Shown here in pieces: positions 1-8,886 of a DNA stretch of 64,000 nucleotides. Positions within the stretch are counted from its first letter, which is position 1; each line of letters begins with the position of its first letter. A program made the translations under genes and the position numbers. The notes beneath the pieces are model-generated. The model was not told where the DNA came from, did no database searches, and saw only the letters and a program-made list of their open reading frames with translations. Location of the stretch: the NCBI GenBank assembly GCA_012295225.1, contig WMKK01000012.1, positions 310,001 through 374,000 of the forward strand, in the 5' to 3' direction. Origin of the DNA: Ostreococcus mediterraneus. Lineage: Eukaryota > Chlorophyta > Mamiellophyceae > Mamiellales > Bathycoccaceae.

Positions 1-878
1 GATTCGTCCCACAACGGCGCGGCATAGATGCCCTGATCGTAAAACGCATGGAACGCTTGACGCACGGGTAACGCGGTGTCGAGGACGACAACCTTGTTAC
101 TTTCAGGTATGAGCTCGTACGCCGTGTGTTCTTGCAAAAATTCCAACACGCGAGCGCTGCTCGTGTCGCCCTCACCTACGGCACCCAAGCCCCCCGTCGC
201 TGGTCTCACCGCGCTCTCTACATCGTCACTTACCATAGCCATCTCGCGTCCTTCGCGACTAATCTCCATGCTCGTCCGTCTCGACTTGACTTGTCCCGCG
301 CGGTCGCGCGTCGACGCCGCGGCGGCGTGGTCCATCCAATCCATCCCTCCGCTCTCTCCACTCGGTGCAGGCACGCTCGACATCGGCACCGGCACCGGCG
401 CCGACCGCGGCGTAGGCTCCGCACGCGTCGGCGCCACGGGCGTCCCACCCCCACTCGTCGGTTTCACGTACAACCAGTTATTTACGTTTCCCAACGGGTC
501 CTGAATAAACGCCTGATTCTCGTCGTGCCTCCACTGCCCGTCCACAATAAATTTATACTGATGATACCCAGGCGGTAAGTCACACACCACGGTAAACGTG
601 CGCGTGCCATCCCCACTCGTCGCCCCGTCATCTCGCGCCATGGGCACGGTTTCTAGCCAATTCGTAAACGACCCGCACAGGTGCACCGACCCCCCGCCGT
701 AGGCCCACGCGAAGCGCGTCGGGAACACGTCTCCGCCCGCGTCCGCGCTCGCCGAATGCACGGACGAGTCCGCGAACGACGAACCACCAGACGCGCGCTG
801 TGCGCCATCGCCGCCGCTCATCGATGCGTTCGCCGCCGTGGCGCGGCGCGAACGTTCGTGCGAGCTCCTCGTGGACAT
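1..878 (-). CDS. SNF4-like SnRK1/AMPK beta-gamma subunit (5' part, runs off left edge)
   Basis: Regulatory subunit of the SnRK1/AMPK energy-sensing kinase, of the plant KIN-beta-gamma type. About 292 residues are visible. A Ser-rich leader is followed by a glycogen-binding-like CBM (FAWAYGGGSVHLCGSFTNW, then YHQYKFIVDGQW and the DPLGNVNNW signature). A Pro/Ser linker follows, then the start of the CBS region (HTAYELIPES...FYDQGIYAAPLWD), which matches the plant SNF4 order. The rest of the CBS repeats lies beyond the window. The frame is open and needs no intron here. The ATG at 878 is the first after an in-frame TGA; a second ATG at 821 gives a protein 19 residues shorter. Transcribed divergently from the gene at 1179. 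Family call is firm from motif order; the exact start is less sure. Confidence 0.88.
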   Translation of the reverse strand, partial: MSTRSSHERSRRATAANASMSGGDGAQRASGGSSFADSSVHSASADAGGDVFPTRFAWAYGGGSVHLCGSFTNWLETVPMARDDGATSGDGTRTFTVVCDLPPGYHQYKFIVDGQWRHDENQAFIQDPLGNVNNWLYVKPTSGGGTPVAPTRAEPTPRSAPVPVPMSSVPAPSGESGGMDWMDHAAAASTRDRAGQVKSRRTSMEISREGREMAMVSDDVESAVRPATGGLGAVGEGDTSSARVLEFLQEHTAYELIPESNKVVVLDTALPVRQAFHAFYDQGIYAAPLWDE

Positions 879-1178
879 CGAATGCGCCGCTCAGAATGTG
901 ATCGTCGGGCTACGGCGCACAGACGCGTCGTTCGCGCGCGTCGTTCGCGAGCGCGTGCGCGAGGGCGTCGAGCGATGTACGCGCGCCGTCGACGTGCGCG
1001 AAAGGCGTGTCGCGCGGCGACGTGGCGTCGGCGAGTGACGATGTGAGGCGTCAACCGAATGTGCCGTGTCAGCACGCGCCACCGACACCGAGCGCGCTTT
1101 ACCGACGTCAGACCGCGTCGCCCGCGAGCGATCGGCGCGCGCGATCGTTGCACGGTGGGTGCGCGCGATCGTCACGTC
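879..1178. other. Divergent intergenic region, SNF4 / WW-like protein
   Basis: 300 bp between two divergent starts. Very CpG-rich, with many GCGC runs. I see no TATA box, repeat or RNA gene. Long open frames here are by-products of base composition. Confidence 0.5.
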
Positions 1179-1694
1179 ATGGATCCATCCACGGGCCTGC
1201 CGTACGGCTGGGAGTCGCGCACGAACGCGATGAGTGAGAAGGACATCAAACTCGGTGGCGTCGCTGCGGGCAAGTTTAGTTCGAAAGGCGAGCTCGAGCG
1301 CGCGGCGACGAGCGCGTATGGGGAAGACGCGTCGTACAAGACATCGGATGAGGTGGCGGCGTTTTGGTTGGCGAAGATTGACGCCGAACGCGCGGAGGCG
1401 GCGGCGGGAGAGGGCGACGGAGGAGGCGCGCTGCCGTCGGGGTGGGAGGAGAGGCAACGCGCGAGAGAAGCCGAGCGTCGGCAATACGGCGCGTTCGCCG
1501 CGCCGTCGGCGAGTGTGAGTGGTATGCGTGGTGGTGTCGGCGCCGAAGCCGCGCTCGTGGAGTGCGCGACGTTTACGTTGGAGAATTTGGCGTCGGTTTT
1601 GGAGACGAGGCTCGTGTCGCTGCCAGTCGAGCGGCGCGCGGCGTTTAGCGCGGCGTTGAAGCGCGCGAACGATGCGGTGATGAAATGTCGATAG
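1179..1694 (+). CDS. Small protein with two WW-like N-terminal half motifs, function unknown
   Basis: 171 residues from the ATG at 1179; the frame is open further upstream but without good support. The N-terminus (STGLPYGWESRTNA) and a second stretch near residue 86 (GALPSGWEERQRAREAE) both look like the first strand of a WW domain, LPxGWExR. Neither is followed by the usual Tyr-Tyr and second Trp, so I would not call a complete WW domain. The C-terminal third (ECATFTLENLASVLETRL...) is predicted helical. No signal peptide or membrane segment. I do not recognise the family. Confidence 0.7.
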   Translation: MDPSTGLPYGWESRTNAMSEKDIKLGGVAAGKFSSKGELERAATSAYGEDASYKTSDEVAAFWLAKIDAERAEAAAGEGDGGGALPSGWEERQRAREAERRQYGAFAAPSASVSGMRGGVGAEAALVECATFTLENLASVLETRLVSLPVERRAAFSAALKRANDAVMKCR

Positions 1695-1856
1695 CGACAG
1701 TGCGTAGGATACTACTAGTGTATTGATTTTTATTATGAATGACTCCTTTGAATAAAGCGCACGCGAAACTCGGCTGAACCGGCGGCGCGCTCGGCTGAAA
1801 GTCTTCACAAGCGCGCACGCGTGACTGACCGCGACGCGCGTCTGTCGTCTCGCGCG

Positions 1857-3306
1857 ATGTCCTCCGCCATCCTTCGACGGGTCTCGTGCGATGCGTTCGC
1901 CGCCGCGAGCGCGCGCGCGCCCGCCGTGGTGTGCGCGTCGGCGCGTGCGTTCGCGTCGAGTGGCGTCCCGAAAGATTTTAAAGTGCCCCCACCACCGGTG
2001 ACCGCCAACGCCGCCGGCACGGGTGGGCGCTCGTCATCGAGGTACGCGTCAAGTCGTCGCGTTTGGTTCGTTGTCCCGCATCGCGCGAGATCCGACGCGC
2101 GAGAGCGAGCGTTGTGCGCGCGGTTTGTGTTCGATCGTTCGATCGTTTCGCGAGGTTTGCGCGTTTGTCGTCGTCGTCTTCTCTCTCTCTCTAATGCGTG
2201 GTATCGCGTAACGCGCGGGCGTGAGCGCGTGAAGATGACTACTTGACTGACAATCCATCGTTCGTGTGGGGACTTTCCGTATGCGCAGTGGTATTACGTG
2301 CACGGTGTTTGGCGCGACGGGGTTTTTGGGTCGATACGTTACCCACCACGTCGCCAAGAGCGGCTCTCGGATGATCTTGCCCACGCGGTGCGGCGAGAAC
2401 GAACGTCAGCATTTGAAGGTGATGGGCGACCTCGGGCAGATTGTGCAGTTAGATTACAGCATCAGAGATGAAGAGGCGATTCGGTTCGCGGTGGAGCGAA
2501 GCAACGTGGTGATCAACTTAGTCGGGCGGGAGTGGGAGACGCGCAACTTTTCATTTGACGATGTCAACGTGAATTTTGCGAAAAAGGTTGCGGAAATTTC
2601 GGCGGAAGTAGGGGTGCGTCGATTGATTCACGTCAGTGCGCTCGGGGCGTCGGAGGATCATCCCAGCGCGTATTTCAGAACCAAAGCGCTCGGCGAAGAG
2701 GCGGTGAAAGAAGCGTTCCCTTCAGCGACGATTGTGCGACCGGCGAAGATGATTGGCGTGGAAGATCGATTTTTAAATGTATTTGCCGAGCATTCGCGCA
2801 AGTACCCTGCGATTCCAATCATTGACGGCGGTGACACGTTGCACCAACCGGTGTTCGTCGACGATGTCGCCGTCGCTATCCGTAGAATCGTTCACGACGA
2901 GCTTACCAGTGGTCAAACGTACGAACTCGCGGGTGATCGCGTGTATACCACCGATGAACTTGCGCAATTGGTCATCCGAACCATCCGCACGCGCAAGAAG
3001 ACTGCGTACGTGCCGTCATTTATCATGAAATCCATCGCGTGCGCTCACGAAAGTCTCCTCAGACGCGTACCGTTCCCGATGCCAACTCCGGTGGGTTTGA
3101 CACGCTCGTACATCGACGCTCAGACGCGTGATTACGTCAAGCAACCGAACTCGCTCGGTTTCGCCGAGCTCGGCATCGAACCGAACGTCCTCGACGGCTA
3201 CGTCATCGATTATCTGCGTTCCTACCGCGCCGGCGGCTACGAAACCGGCGACGCGCCCTGGGACCACGAAAACGACGACTCCACCATCCATCGCGCTCGG
3301 GCGTAA
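1857..3306 (+). CDS. NDUFA9: NADH:ubiquinone oxidoreductase 39-kDa subunit (NDUFA9), two exons
   Basis: Accessory subunit of mitochondrial complex I, an atypical short-chain dehydrogenase fold that binds NADPH. CDS is join(1857..2041, 2289..3306), 400 residues. Exon 1 encodes an Arg/Ala-rich mitochondrial presequence (MSSAILRRVSCDAF...). The splice joins GTGGRSS to SGITCTVFGATGFLGRYV, rebuilding the Rossmann nucleotide loop (residues about 70-76) as in plant homologues. Downstream MGDLGQIVQLDY, NVVINLVGREWETRNFSF and the HVSALGA and PAKMIG motifs are typical of NDUFA9. The ATG at 1857 was chosen because the longer frame starts at GTG. A TGTAA sits just after the stop. Length agrees with the family. 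Confidence 0.95.
2042..2288 (+). other. Intron of NDUFA9 (247 nt)
   Basis: Donor AG/GTACGCG, acceptor ATGCGCAG/T, phase 2. A TGACTGAC branch-point string lies at 2244-2251, about 38 nt before the acceptor. The intron holds a short CT-run (TCTCTCTCTCTC) near 2190. Confidence 0.93.
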
Positions 3307-3547
3307 CCCATGTAATTACATACAAATCTACACTATTACCACACGCGCCGTGCGCAAACCAACACGAAACGCCCGCGCGCGCCTCGAATGAAACATCCGC
3401 GGCGCCGAACACCAAACCCAACCAACAATATATCTCCCTGTGACGCTGCCGTCATACGCCGACGCCCCGCGCCGACGCACGCACGCGCACGACGCGCACG
3501 CGAATCACACGCGAGCTTTTGCACGCGCGCGCGCCGCTATCACGCCG

Positions 3548-6500
3548 ATGTCGACGCCGCCGACGCCGAGAGCCGGCGAGAGTGATGATTCGGTCATCGG
3601 CGCATTCGGTCGCGCGTTGTCGCGCGTGGCGACGACGGTGACGCGCACGATCACCGGCGCGCACGATCGCAGCGATGACGCGCCGGCGCCTCGGGGGATC
3701 GTGCCGCTGGGTCTGGCGCGATCGCCGACGACGCGCGAAGCGGCGTTGGATACGACGCCGTTAAAGTTGGATGCGGAGGCAGTGCGCTGGGACGCAGAAG
3801 CCAAGTCTCGAGCGGAGGTGCTTAAAGAAATCGCGCAGGAGCGTGAGGTGGAGGAAGCCGAGGCGAGTGACGAAGATGAGGAGGATGCAGCGTTCGCGGC
3901 AAAGGCTTCGGAGGAGAATACCAACGTGCCGGCATATACTTGGTCGGCGACGTTGCAACGACGGGTGGGGGAGATTGAATTGGAGAGCGACGCTGAAGGG
4001 CAAAGGACGTTATCTTGGACGTCGACGATGGAACGTAGAGCGGATGAAATCGCAGAGGAGGTTGCGCAAGAAAATGCAGTGTATCGTAACGGCGCACCGA
4101 CGGCATCGGCAAAGGCATTGTCGAGGATTAATACCATAAATGCGCCAACAAATGAGGCTGGGATGCTGTCGGTGTCTGTCGGCGGCAAGTCGAGGAAGAA
4201 AGTTCTTCAGGAGGATTCGTACTACGAAGCGGTCATGAGCGACCGCATTCCCGCGTACAAGAAGCCGAAAAAGTATATCGCGCGCTTGGAAAATCTTGAG
4301 ACGGCAATTCTGGACAAGGATGGAAAACAAATGGCTGTGATCAAAACAACCGCGCGCGACATCGAAGTGCTCGGGCCAGGAATTGGCTTATGGTTTGCGC
4401 AAGTTAAGGGTATGTTGCGATTTTTCACTGTGATATCAGGTTTTGCGGCTCTTGCTATTGCGCACTACGTCAGCATGGCGAATAAGGCCACTCTGGAGAT
4501 CGATGAAGAAATCAAAACCACTCTTGGAACGACAACGGCGGCGTTGGTCGCGTCTACGTACGGCGTCGACATTCGCACCGTCATGGCGTTTTTCTCGACC
4601 TTGGACGTTTTAACTGTGTTGTTATTTATGGCAGTCATCGCCATGATGGCTAGACGGATGCGATCATACGTCATTCGCGTCGATGAAGCTTTGCTGACGC
4701 TCGCTGATTTTTCAGTCCAAGTGAGCGGTTTACCCATTGACGCCACAGAGGATGAAGTACGAGAGCATTTTGAGCAAGTCGGCCCTGTTGCCGATGTTGT
4801 TATTGCCCGTTCTTATGGTTCTGTTCTTCGTCTTCGAATGAAGCGCTCCAAACTCTTTCAAAACGCCGAGCAGTTGAAGTTTGAGCTCAGCGCCATTCGA
4901 CACAAATGCAAAAAGGTGGGCAAGAATGTCGAAGATGATTACTACTATAAGCGCACGTGGGACGAATTCTGCGACACTCGCCAGCGAATACTTGACTTGA
5001 AGACTGAAATCGACCAGAGAATGCTCAAGCCATTCAAAGTGGTGTACGCGTACGTCACTTTTGATCAAGAATCGGACAAGCTAACGTGTAAGGATGACTA
5101 CGCTGCGTATTTCTCCATCTTTAGAGCTGATCGTACGAAGTTTCGCGTCAGTAAGGATGAACGCGGCAAAGAAATATTTCACTACTTACGAGTAACACAA
5201 TCATCAGAGGCGTCTGACATCATGTGGGAAAACATGAACACCGTGGGCTGGAAGCAGTGGACCACGAGAAGAGTTTTCACCGCTCTAGCTATTTTCGTAT
5301 TGCTTATCGGTAACATTCTGCTCGTCGTGTTCGCGACGTCCGCGATCAATTCCGACGGCAGCTTGCTCGCCGATTGCGATGTTGTCTACTCTAGTAGCGA
5401 TGGCGCGAACCTCAACTGTCCTGCAATCTGGAACTTGGACAAAAATATGGACGTTTCGGATGTCGTCGCTATTTCAAACAAAAACTATCGTGATAGAGTC
5501 GGTGTCGCTGACTGCGTCGGCTTTCTTGAAAGCACCCTCTTCACGGTAAATATGTCGACTTACGCGCCGTATACAAATGCACTTGGTGCCTACTCAGGGC
5601 TCACTGCGGCTCAAGCTGCGGTGCAAGGCTTCGATTCTGAAGGAGAGTGGGAAGGTGGTTTGGATGCAAGCACGTTAGCCGACGAGTGCGCGGCCAAAGT
5701 CTGTTACCAATGCATGTGTGGAGCCAACCTCCTGTCAGGCTCCATCACGCCGATTTGCAGAGACTACTACAAAGAGCAATTGCTCATTTTTGGGCTCGAA
5801 TTTGGCCGATTATCGGTACAGTCTCTTACGTCTATTATTCTCTTATGGTCAGCAGCCAAATTTGCGTTGTTCGAACGCCACAAAACGGTTTCGTCGACGG
5901 AGCAAACAACGAGTCGATTTGCGTTTTTCACGCTCACGACGAATACACTGGTGCTTCCTTTACTCGTCAACGTCAACATTCTTGGATTAACAGGCTTTCC
6001 AATTTTGTTCCAAGGGAGTTATGACGATACTACAATTGACTGGTACCAATCGGTGTTGAAGACGCTCATGATTGCGGTCTTCATTAATGCGTGCTGGTTC
6101 GGTCCCTCTCGTCTCATTGTTGCGTGGTTAAGTCAATTAAATCGCGCGTGTTTTGGCGGACGATGCTCAACGCAGTATCAGCTTAATAAAATGTACGCCC
6201 GAGAGGCTTTCACGCTAGCTGAACGGTACGGTCAGTGCATGGCGGTTGTGTTCATCTCGGTGAGTTTGAGCTCAGCGGCGCCAATTGTCATTCCCGCCAC
6301 TTCCTTGTATCTATTCCTCGCGTACTGGTGTGACAAAGTCTTTTTACTCCGGTATGCGCGTTATCCGGCGCTCTATGATCACAAGTTGGCGAGACAGTTC
6401 TTATTCTACGCCCCAGTCGCGTGCATCTGCCATTTTGCGTTTGGTTTCTGGACGTTCTCACAATGGGATGTCCCGACGTACTTTTTGGAAAGCCTCACGT

Positions 6501-6925
6501 CTTGGGACAAATCGTACATCACTTCGCAACAAGAATCGACGTTTTGGGAGATTCGTGCGACCATGACCAAGTACCAGCAACTCGATATTGAGGCGCGATT
6601 CTATCGCGCCAACGGACTCATCCAGCTCATACCGCTCATGGCTTACACGCTGTATTTGGTCGTCAAGGCTATCCTCCAAACCGTCGGTTACTCGGCGCTG
6701 ATGCTGCTCGGGTGCTCGAAATACCTGAACGACGAATGGAAAGCACCCGTGCAATTCAACAGTTTCACCACGGCCCGGGAAAAACTTCTCAACAACGAGG
6801 CTTTTGCCGACGACGCCTTGGCGGGTTTGCCATCGTATCGCGTGCACGACAACCCAGAGTACGCCGCGCTCTTCCCTGAAGCGAAGAGGCTCGAAAACGC
6901 CATCGATGGCGACGACGACGAGTAA
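3548..6925 (+). CDS. OSCA/TMEM63-like multipass membrane protein with cytosolic RRM-like domain
   Basis: 1125 residues. The N-terminal ~250 residues are soluble, acidic and Ala-rich. Two hydrophobic segments follow (FAQVKGMLRFFTVISGFAAL; STLDVLTVLLFMAVIAMM), then a cytosolic block with an RRM-like fold (VQVSGLPIDATEDEVREHF). Next come a membrane segment, a Cys-rich extracytosolic loop (CYQCMCGANL region) and about six further membrane spans. The order N-tail, TM, TM, RRM-like loop, many TMs matches OSCA/CSC1/TMEM63 mechanosensitive channels. The segment SSAAPIVIPATSLYLFLAYW resembles their late pore helices. Sequence similarity is weak, so a relative in the wider TMEM16/TMC superfamily is possible. 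The ATG at 3548 was chosen; the longer frame begins with GTG. No intron. Confidence 0.6.
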   Translation: MSTPPTPRAGESDDSVIGAFGRALSRVATTVTRTITGAHDRSDDAPAPRGIVPLGLARSPTTREAALDTTPLKLDAEAVRWDAEAKSRAEVLKEIAQEREVEEAEASDEDEEDAAFAAKASEENTNVPAYTWSATLQRRVGEIELESDAEGQRTLSWTSTMERRADEIAEEVAQENAVYRNGAPTASAKALSRINTINAPTNEAGMLSVSVGGKSRKKVLQEDSYYEAVMSDRIPAYKKPKKYIARLENLETAILDKDGKQMAVIKTTARDIEVLGPGIGLWFAQVKGMLRFFTVISGFAALAIAHYVSMANKATLEIDEEIKTTLGTTTAALVASTYGVDIRTVMAFFSTLDVLTVLLFMAVIAMMARRMRSYVIRVDEALLTLADFSVQVSGLPIDATEDEVREHFEQVGPVADVVIARSYGSVLRLRMKRSKLFQNAEQLKFELSAIRHKCKKVGKNVEDDYYYKRTWDEFCDTRQRILDLKTEIDQRMLKPFKVVYAYVTFDQESDKLTCKDDYAAYFSIFRADRTKFRVSKDERGKEIFHYLRVTQSSEASDIMWENMNTVGWKQWTTRRVFTALAIFVLLIGNILLVVFATSAINSDGSLLADCDVVYSSSDGANLNCPAIWNLDKNMDVSDVVAISNKNYRDRVGVADCVGFLESTLFTVNMSTYAPYTNALGAYSGLTAAQAAVQGFDSEGEWEGGLDASTLADECAAKVCYQCMCGANLLSGSITPICRDYYKEQLLIFGLEFGRLSVQSLTSIILLWSAAKFALFERHKTVSSTEQTTSRFAFFTLTTNTLVLPLLVNVNILGLTGFPILFQGSYDDTTIDWYQSVLKTLMIAVFINACWFGPSRLIVAWLSQLNRACFGGRCSTQYQLNKMYAREAFTLAERYGQCMAVVFISVSLSSAAPIVIPATSLYLFLAYWCDKVFLLRYARYPALYDHKLARQFLFYAPVACICHFAFGFWTFSQWDVPTYFLESLTSWDKSYITSQQESTFWEIRATMTKYQQLDIEARFYRANGLIQLIPLMAYTLYLVVKAILQTVGYSALMLLGCSKYLNDEWKAPVQFNSFTTAREKLLNNEAFADDALAGLPSYRVHDNPEYAALFPEAKRLENAIDGDDDE

Positions 6926-7212
6926 CAATGTAATATAATCCGTGGTGTATTTAATGAACATATTACGCGTACAGTACAAATTGGCACCACATTGTTTCGC
7001 GCGCTCGGCTCGGTTCGGCTGCCAAGAGCCAAGATCTCGGGACGGAATTCGCGCTCGAACGTCACTTCGGTCCTCGCGCTTTCGAGCGCCCGTGCACTTT
7101 CGCCCGCACTCGGCGCGAACGTCAATCCCGCAGCGTGGGTAAAATCTTCGTCGTTCGCCGCGTCGAACTCGGCGTTCACGCGCGCCGTCGTCGTCGATAG
7201 ATCAGTCACAAA

Positions 7213-7895
7213 ATGTTTTTCCACTTGCAGCTGGAGCGAAATATTACGCTCGAACCAAAGCACTTTGGCGCTCGCATGCGCGAAGTATTAGAAGCAAAGT
7301 TGAAACACGAGGTATGTGATGCGTGCGCGTTCGTGCTTCGAGCGCGAATTAGCGTCGACGTTGTTGAGGTTCTCCGCGTGGGGGGGCGAAACGCCAACCC
7401 TAAGACGATGATCGCGACACTGACGAACAAAACGTACGACGACAGGTGGAAGGGAGTTGCACGGGTCGGCACGGGTTTATCGTACTCGTAACGCGTTTGG
7501 CGAGCGTCGGTGAAGGGAAAATTACGACGGATGGTACGGCACGGGCGACGTTCCATATCAAGTACGATTGCATCGCGTTCAGGCCGTTCAAAGGCGAAGT
7601 GCTGGACGCGGTGGTGACGCAGGTGAATAAATTTGGCTTCTTTGCCGAAGCTGGGCCATTGCAATTGTTCGTGTCCAATGCGTTGATTACAGAGGACATG
7701 AAATTTGATAGTTCAGGGGAGAATTGTTACGTGAGTGAGGATCAACAGATTAGAATCCAGCGGGACTGTGAAGTGCGCGTTCGTATCGTCGGTATGCGCA
7801 TCGACGCGAACGATATCTTCTGCATTGCAACGATCAAGGATGACTATCTGGGATTGATCGGGTTCTCTTCAGCGCAAGATGGCATGGACTTATAG
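7213..7895 (+). CDS. RPB7: RNA polymerase II subunit RPB7, two exons
   Basis: Stalk subunit of RNA polymerase II, partner of RPB4, binding emerging RNA. CDS is join(7213..7311, 7446..7895), 182 residues, slightly longer than the usual ~172. The N-terminal tip domain begins MFFHLQLERNITLEPKHFG. The splice joins LKHE to VEGSCTGRHGF, as in the plant protein. The OB/S1 half has FRPFKGEVLDAVVTQVNKFGFFAEAGP and ends with IFCIATIKDDYLGLI. The extra length is a short C-terminal tail (GFSSAQDGMDL). Could be confused with RPC8 or RPA43, but the N-terminal MFFH and FFAEAGP motifs favour RPB7. Confidence 0.95.
7312..7445 (+). other. Intron of RPB7 (134 nt)
   Basis: Phase-0 GT-AG intron, donor GAG/GTATGTG, acceptor GACAG/GTGG. 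Branch-point string CACTGAC at 7418-7424, about 22 nt before the acceptor. Contains a run of seven G. Confidence 0.93.
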
Positions 7896-8086
7896 ACTTA
7901 TTTAGCTTGAAAAACACTTTAGACGTAAATTAACACACTCATCTGCAACGGCGTCGCGTACGCTGCGCTATGACTGCGCTGCATGACGCCGTGAACGCGC
8001 CTCGCGCCTGATGATTATGTATTAACGCGGGCTCTATTAAATCTACTACATGCTAAGGATATAAGAATTCACTACCGGTGCCCTTT
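7896..8086. terminator. Convergent 3' region with hairpin, RPB7 / ankyrin gene
   Basis: The spacer between two convergent genes contains an 8-bp perfect inverted repeat (ACGGCGTC ... GACGCCGT, about 7949-7995) around a GC-rich loop with TGCGC...TGCGC. It could be a 3'-end structure for either mRNA. No independent evidence of an RNA gene. Confidence 0.3.
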
Positions 8087-8791
8087 CTAAAAATTGGAGA
8101 GTTGGCGCTTGACATGCTCGCGCTGTATTTGCAACGCCGTCTTACCATCTCCTAGTCTTTCTATCGTCATATCCGCACCAGCTTCTCTGAGCTGAGCGAG
8201 AACAGGCATATGCCCATTCGTCGCCGCGAGGTGCGCGGCTGTGGTGCCCTGGTTCTTCGTTGCAAAGTTAACGTTTGCGCCAGCTTTAAGGCACACGTCA
8301 ACGCAATCGACGTGTCCCGCCAACGAAGCCTCCAACAGCGCCGTTCGACCGTAACCGTTCACCACTTCAGTAGATACGCCCGCGTCGAACAGCACGTGCG
8401 CGATCTCAGCCCGACCCGCGGCGCACGCTTCGACGGCGACCAATCGTCCGTTCCCCATGGTAAAGTTCAAGTCTGCTCCAAAGTCGATGAGTGTCTTTAA
8501 GGCCACGACTTGGTTACACGCCATCGCACGCTGCGCCGCGGTGCGTAGCTGTGCGATACGAATCGCCCGCGCGCTTGAATCTTCCGGTGTCTGCGCGTAC
8601 GGCCCGTCGAGAAGTGCGCGCAACTTGATGACGTTGCCTTCGCTCGCGTACTGACAGATTAGTTGGCCGCCTCCTGGAAGGTCGCTCCCGGGCGGGGCGA
8701 TGCCGACTGCCCGTGCGCGCGCGGTAGACGCACGCATGCATGACACGTGCGTGCGCGCGCGCGCCGGGTTCACGAGCGGGGCGACTTGCAT
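8087..8791 (-). CDS. Ankyrin-repeat protein
   Basis: 234 residues from the ATG at 8791, in one frame. After an Arg/Ala-rich N-terminus (possible organelle presequence), residues about 45-225 carry roughly five ankyrin repeats, for example GYGRTALLEASLAGHVDCVDVCL with GANVNF, and TTAAHLAATNGHMPVLAQLREAGAD. Ankyrin repeats are protein-binding scaffolds; the partner cannot be inferred. No catalytic domain or membrane span. Its start lies 95 bp downstream of the stop of the PPEF phosphatase gene on the same strand. Confidence 0.85.
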   Translation of the reverse strand: MQVAPLVNPARARTHVSCMRASTARARAVGIAPPGSDLPGGGQLICQYASEGNVIKLRALLDGPYAQTPEDSSARAIRIAQLRTAAQRAMACNQVVALKTLIDFGADLNFTMGNGRLVAVEACAAGRAEIAHVLFDAGVSTEVVNGYGRTALLEASLAGHVDCVDVCLKAGANVNFATKNQGTTAAHLAATNGHMPVLAQLREAGADMTIERLGDGKTALQIQREHVKRQLSNF

Positions 8792-8886
8792 GGCGCGAAG
8801 TGAGGAGAGACACGTCTGGTGCGGACGCTTTCACGCGGCAATATTATTTACAACAGCTGAGTTTTTGTACGGTATGATAAATATCG

